From contig CAZHOT010000013.1 of the NCBI GenBank assembly GCA_964534235.1, positions 31,940 to 95,939 of the forward strand: a stretch of 64,000 nt of DNA, written 5' to 3'. Source of the DNA: W3P20-009 sp964534235. Lineage in GTDB: Bacteria; Bacteroidota; Bacteroidia; Bacteroidales; Marinilabiliaceae. Positions within the stretch are counted from its first letter, which is position 1, and each line of letters begins with the position of its first letter. The notes under the pieces were generated by a model. That model did not search any database, was not told the origin of the DNA, and saw only the letters and a program-made list of their open reading frames with translations. Positions 60,188-64,000 of this stretch are shown here, piece by piece. The position numbers and the translations under genes are program-made.

Positions 60188-63100
60188 TTAGAATGTGATG
60201 CTGGCGCCGACCGACACCGTGCGGTAGAACGGGTAAGACCATGCCAGGCTCTCCGGGTCGTAGCCCTTGGGCAACGAGGTGAATGTCGCCAGGTTCTCGC
60301 AAGAGACGTAGACGCGCAGGTTGTTCACGTAGATGGGAGCCAGGAGGGCGGAGGGGAACGTGTAGGAGAGCGTCACGTTCTTGATGCGCATGTAGGCCCC
60401 GCTCTGCAAATATTTGGTGCTCGTCCGGGTGTTGGACGCCGCGTTGCCCATCCCGCCATACACGCGGAACAGCTTGGCGTCAGGGTTCACCGGCACCATG
60501 AAGTCCTCGCTCGCGCGGTCGTAGCTCCGTGCGCGCCAATAGTCCGTCTGGTTGTAGTATATCGGGAAGAACATGCCGTCGGTGGCGCCGCCAAAGGGGA
60601 ACAGGGACGCTCCGCCTAGGAGTACGTCGCGCTTGCCGACGCCCTGGAGCATGGCGCTCAGGTCCAGGCCCTTCCATCCCACGCTCAGGTTCGCGCCATA
60701 TTGGAAGCGGCTGGTGCTGTTGCCGATAATCTTGCGGTCTCCGGGGTCGGAGAGGGTGTTCGTGCCGGTGTTGATCGTGCCGTCGCCGTTCAGGTCTTTG
60801 AACTTCTCGTCGCCGGGCTGAGGGTTCACGCCCTGGATGGACGTCACGCCCTCTTTCAGTGTCCAGGGGCCGCTGCTGCTCGTCACTTCCGTCAGGTCGA
60901 AGTCGTCGCGGCTGTAGAAGCCGTCGCTCTCGTAGCCCCATATCTCGTTCAGCTTCTGGCCCTTGTAGCGAGTGCCTATGTTGCCGCTCTCGTTGTTGTA
61001 CTTCAAGATCTCGCTCATGTGGTCGTAGACGTTGAGGCTCACGGAGTAGTTCCAGTCGCCAACCCTGTCGCGCCACGTCACGGCCAGCTCCCATCCGTCC
61101 GTCCGCATGTCCGCCACGTTCTGCGTCGGCGCAGAGGCCCCGACCACCGACGGAAGCTCCACGCCGCTCGCCAGCATGCCCTCCGTCGTCCGCCGATACC
61201 AGTCGAAGGTCGCGCTCAGACGGTTGCCCAGCATGTAAAGGTCGAAGCCTATGTCCAGCGTCTTCACCGTCTCCCACGTGTAGTTGGCGCGGACCAGCCC
61301 CGGCACGCTTATCATGCTCACGCGTTCGTCGCCGCTCAGCCACGTCGTTCCCTGGCTCACGCCCATCTGGCTCACGAAGCCGTAGGGACTGATGTTCTGG
61401 TTGCCTATCGAGCCGTAGCTGCCGCGGATTTTGATGTCGTCCAAGACCGAGCGGCTCCACTCCATGAAGCCCTCCTGCCCCAGGCGCCATCCGGCGCTCA
61501 CACTTGGGAAGAAGCCGAAGCGCTCCGACTTCGGGAACTTGCTGCTGCCGTCGTAGCGGGCGTTGACCGTCAGCAGATACTTGTCGTCGAAGCTGTAGCT
61601 TAGGCGCCCGAACCCGGCGCGGATGGCATATTCCGTATATCCGTCCGCCAGGCGCTTGTCACCCGTCCCGCCCTCGAAGCTCGGGACGGTCCGCACCGCC
61701 TGCTCGTCAATCGAGGCGTTGAGGTAGCCATACCACGACTTCTCCTGGTTGTAGCCCAGCATGAGGCTCGCCTTGTGGCGCTCCAGCTCCAGGCTGTAGG
61801 TCGAGTAGATGTTCGCGGCGTTATATTTTGTCGTCGACTGGTTTATCGTGTAGGTGTCCAACCCCGTCGTCGGCTGGTTCTTCACCGCCAGCTGGACGTC
61901 GGCATACTGCATCACGCCCGAGTAGTACTCATACCGGTAGTCGTTGCGGTCGAAGCTGTATTCGCCCACTATGTCCCAATTCTTCAAGGGCTTCAAGGTG
62001 GCCTTCAGCTGGATGCGGGGGCGCGAGTTGCGGGTCGTCGAGACCGGCGCCACCTCCAGGGCGTTCTTCGGCGAGTCTATGATGAGGTCTTCCGTGCGGC
62101 GCAAGATGCTCCCCGGCATGTAGCCCTCCGGGTACCAGCTTATCAGACGCGTCGCGTAGGGGTCGCGGATCAGGCTCGCCGCCGCCGTCTGCTTCGTGTC
62201 CGAGTAGCGCATCGTCACCTCCTGGGTGTACCAGTCCGTCACGTCCGCCGAGACGTAGGCCGAGATGGCCTTGCGCGTATATTTGTCTTTGTCCGTCACC
62301 ATCGGCCCGTCCTCCTTGCTCAAGTTGCCGGAGGTGCGGAAGCGGAGCTTGTCTGTCCCGCCCTCCGCCGACAGGTTGTGGTTCCACAGCTCGCCGGTGC
62401 CCAGTGCGTTGCCTTGGGGGTCGCCCTCCTTGAGGTAGTAGACGTGGCCGTCGCTGTGGCGGTAGATGCCGTTGTCACCGACGCCCTGCAGGGTCCCCGC
62501 CTTATATTGCTCCAGGAGCTCCTTCCACGTGCCGATTTGGCCGTCGCCGGCCCAATATTGGCCTGAGTAGCCGGCCTCCTCGTAGGCGGCAATGTAGTCC
62601 GACAGCGACGCCTGCTTCGGCCGGCCTATGCTCCTCTCCCATCCGCGGCTGATGCTGTAGGTCACGCTGAAGCGGGCGTCGCTCTTCGGCCGCTTCGTCG
62701 TGATCAGGATGACGCCGCCCGCCGCGCGGGCCCCGTATATGGCCGACGAGGCGGCGTCTTTCAAGACCGTCACGCTCTCGATGTCGTCGGGGTTCAAGGC
62801 GCTCAGGTCGCCCTCCACGTTGTCTATGAGGACCAGCGGAGACCCACCGTTGATGCTCAGCGTGCCGCGGATCTGGAAGCTCTTGCCCTGACCCGGCCCC
62901 GAGCCCCCAGAGACCATCAGGCCCGGCATGGCGCCCTGCAGGGCCGCCGCCGCGTTGATGACAGGGCGGTCGCCCAGCACCTCGTCCATCGTCACCTGGC
63001 TCACGGCGCCCGTAAGGTCGCGCTTCGCCGTGGCGCCGTAGCCCACGACGACGAGCTCGTCGAGGTCGTGAGCCGCCTCCTCCAGCGTCACGTCTATCGG

Positions 63101-63385
63101 CGTGCCGTTGAAGACGTGCTCCTGGTTCTTGAACCCTATGAACGAGAATACCACGGTCTCTCCCACCTGGGGTGTCAATGTGTAGTTGCCGTCAATGTCG
63201 GTGACGGTTCCCGTCACGGTGCCTTTCACGACCACCGAGACGCCGGCCAAGGGCTCCCCCTTCGCGTCCACCACCTTGCCCCGAAGCGCCTGTTGGGCCA
63301 AGGCGGGGACGGCGAACGCCCACAGGGCTAGCCATATCGGGAGGAGAATTCGTACCCCCCCCCCCTGTGTTAAAATCTTAATCAT
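60188..63385 (-). CDS. SusC/RagA-family TonB-dependent outer-membrane transporter 2
   Basis: 1065 residues. Signal peptide (LLPIWLALWAFAVPALAQ), CarboxypepD-like domain (GKVVDAKGEPLAGVSVVVKG, GETVVFSFIGF), plug (LVVVGYGATAKRDLTGAVSQVT, LQGAMPGLMVSGGSGPGQG, PLVLIDNVEGD, SVTVLKDAASSAIYGARAAGGVILITTK) and barrel to the C-terminus. It differs from SusC1 in most barrel segments, so different glycans are likely. An 11-base G tract encodes codons 7-11 (QGGGV). First gene of susC2-susD2-fucI. Confidence 0.93.
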   Translation of the reverse strand: MIKILTQGGGVRILLPIWLALWAFAVPALAQQALRGKVVDAKGEPLAGVSVVVKGTVTGTVTDIDGNYTLTPQVGETVVFSFIGFKNQEHVFNGTPIDVTLEEAAHDLDELVVVGYGATAKRDLTGAVSQVTMDEVLGDRPVINAAAALQGAMPGLMVSGGSGPGQGKSFQIRGTLSINGGSPLVLIDNVEGDLSALNPDDIESVTVLKDAASSAIYGARAAGGVILITTKRPKSDARFSVTYSISRGWERSIGRPKQASLSDYIAAYEEAGYSGQYWAGDGQIGTWKELLEQYKAGTLQGVGDNGIYRHSDGHVYYLKEGDPQGNALGTGELWNHNLSAEGGTDKLRFRTSGNLSKEDGPMVTDKDKYTRKAISAYVSADVTDWYTQEVTMRYSDTKQTAAASLIRDPYATRLISWYPEGYMPGSILRRTEDLIIDSPKNALEVAPVSTTRNSRPRIQLKATLKPLKNWDIVGEYSFDRNDYRYEYYSGVMQYADVQLAVKNQPTTGLDTYTINQSTTKYNAANIYSTYSLELERHKASLMLGYNQEKSWYGYLNASIDEQAVRTVPSFEGGTGDKRLADGYTEYAIRAGFGRLSYSFDDKYLLTVNARYDGSSKFPKSERFGFFPSVSAGWRLGQEGFMEWSRSVLDDIKIRGSYGSIGNQNISPYGFVSQMGVSQGTTWLSGDERVSMISVPGLVRANYTWETVKTLDIGFDLYMLGNRLSATFDWYRRTTEGMLASGVELPSVVGASAPTQNVADMRTDGWELAVTWRDRVGDWNYSVSLNVYDHMSEILKYNNESGNIGTRYKGQKLNEIWGYESDGFYSRDDFDLTEVTSSSGPWTLKEGVTSIQGVNPQPGDEKFKDLNGDGTINTGTNTLSDPGDRKIIGNSTSRFQYGANLSVGWKGLDLSAMLQGVGKRDVLLGGASLFPFGGATDGMFFPIYYNQTDYWRARSYDRASEDFMVPVNPDAKLFRVYGGMGNAASNTRTSTKYLQSGAYMRIKNVTLSYTFPSALLAPIYVNNLRVYVSCENLATFTSLPKGYDPESLAWSYPFYRTVSVGASITF
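63355..63365 (-). repeat. G11 homopolymer in the first codons of susC2
   Basis: Eleven C on the + strand, in codons 7-11 of susC2, the same place as the tract of susC1. Confidence 0.8.
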
Positions 63386-63781
63386 AGGCTGTGTTTAGTT
63401 TGTTAATGCTTGTATTGGTTGCAGGGTATGGGCGATGCAGATTGTCGATTGCCGTAAATCTCCATCGCATTCCGTCATGTGGGCATCATTTGTGGGTTTG
63501 TTTGTCTGTCCATCCTGTAGAATGTTTATTATTGGCGGCTCTAAGATACCTCAAAATTTCTAAACCGCGTCAATATTGGATAAAATATTTCCCCTGTCGA
63601 ACCCGTCCATGAATCCCGCCGTCGCCCTCAGCCCCCTCTCTCCTTTCAAAATCGCCGCCCGCCCCAAATCCCAATTTCAATCCATAACCTCCACCCGCCC
63701 CATGCCCTCCTCCCTAAAATAAAGCCCCCCCCTCTGTGTGTGCGCTCACCTCTCTCCCAATCCCCCTCCCCGGGGTTCCTA

Positions 63782-63826
63782 GCCCCAATGGGGCGACATA
63801 CGTCAGCCTAGGGCGTGAGCCCTAGG
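63782..63826 (+). repeat. 45-base two-palindrome element, copy 4
   Basis: GCCCCAATGGGGC, 12 bases, CCTAGGGCGTGAGCCCTAGG. It lies in the 615-base gene-free end of the window, which also holds C- and A-homopolymer blocks (63838-63870). Confidence 0.85.
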
Positions 63827-63941
63827 GCTCCCCCATAAGCCCAAAGCCCCCCCCCCAAAAAAAAGCCCCCCATTTAATCAATGTATGTAATGCGTGCGCC
63901 CGTCTAGAGCCATTCCAAATACCCGAAATCCCCCCAATAAA

Positions 63942-63972
63942 TTGTCAATTGCCAATTGCCAATTGTCAATTG
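63942..63972 (+). repeat. CAATTG-type repeat
   Basis: Four to five copies of TGTCAATTG or TGCCAATTG in a row. Confidence 0.65.
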
Positions 63973-63976
63973 TTTG

Positions 63977-63984
63977 TACCTTTG
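63977..63984 (+). promoter_or_regulatory. -7 promoter box at the window end
   Basis: TACCTTTG fits TAnnTTTG and suggests that a transcript starts at about 63991 and continues past the window. Confidence 0.5.
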
Positions 63985-64000
63985 CACCCGCTTCCGGGAA

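Overview
The window comes from a GC-rich member of the Bacteroidota, most likely the order Bacteroidales (class Bacteroidia). I see this in: promoters of the Bacteroidetes type (-7 box TAnnTTTG) at many gene starts; a complete type IX secretion core (porP-gldK-gldL-gldM-gldN); SusC/SusD outer-membrane pairs with a fucose utilisation locus; PorP/SprF and DUF4286 family genes; and a typical Bacteroidales operon of a sigma-54 activator, lptE and secG. The genus cannot be named from the sequence alone. The high GC produces many long antisense reading frames, which I treated as shadows.

Layout. 1-9.0 kb: mostly + strand housekeeping genes: the 3' end of argH, two thioredoxin-like lipoproteins, lpxH, rplU-rpmA, serS, a DUF4286 gene, ruvC and queA, with a bifunctional-nuclease gene on the minus strand. 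9.1-15.7 kb: kdsB diverges from an operon of sigma-54 regulator, lptE, a TPR-like gene, secG and topA. 15.8-21.6 kb: the T9SS core. 22-30.6 kb: manC, a gene of unknown family, frr, a TlpA-like protein, ilvE (minus), then an operon of ribE, rlpA-like, mscS-like, mlaE and mlaF. 30.3-35.3 kb: a lower-GC accessory island, all on the minus strand: three tandem paralogous small lipoproteins (one broken by two frameshifts, one running into mlaF), an internally deleted C10 (streptopain-type) peptidase, and a type II restriction-modification pair, the whole followed by a scrambled remnant of the same lipoprotein/peptidase operon. 35.4-41 kb: upp, radC, metG, sodB and galE, all minus. 41-64 kb: a small DNA-binding protein with a 16-base G tract, a TPR protein, then a large L-fucose locus on the minus strand: susC2-susD2-fucI, susC1-susD1, fucO-fucA-fucK-mutarotase, fucP and a GH95 alpha-L-fucosidase.

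How the fucose locus works together: the GH95 enzyme releases terminal alpha-1,2 fucose, the SusCD pairs import glycans across the outer membrane, FucP takes fucose across the inner membrane, the mutarotase supplies the right anomer, FucI, FucK and FucA convert it to DHAP plus L-lactaldehyde, and FucO reduces the lactaldehyde to propanediol. The kinase and mutarotase are of the rhamnose type, as is usual in Bacteroidetes.

The most unusual content is: (1) the PstI/BsuBI-family nuclease paired with a cytosine-C5 methyltransferase, flanked by copies of a decayed protease/lipoprotein operon; (2) homopolymeric G tracts at the very start of both susC genes and inside a regulator gene, which look like phase-variation switches; (3) a 45-base dispersed element made of two palindromes with a constant 12-base spacer, present four times; and (4) a tandem array of 63-69 base hairpin units between the mutarotase gene and fucP. 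No complete insertion sequence, CRISPR array, tRNA or rRNA gene was recognised.
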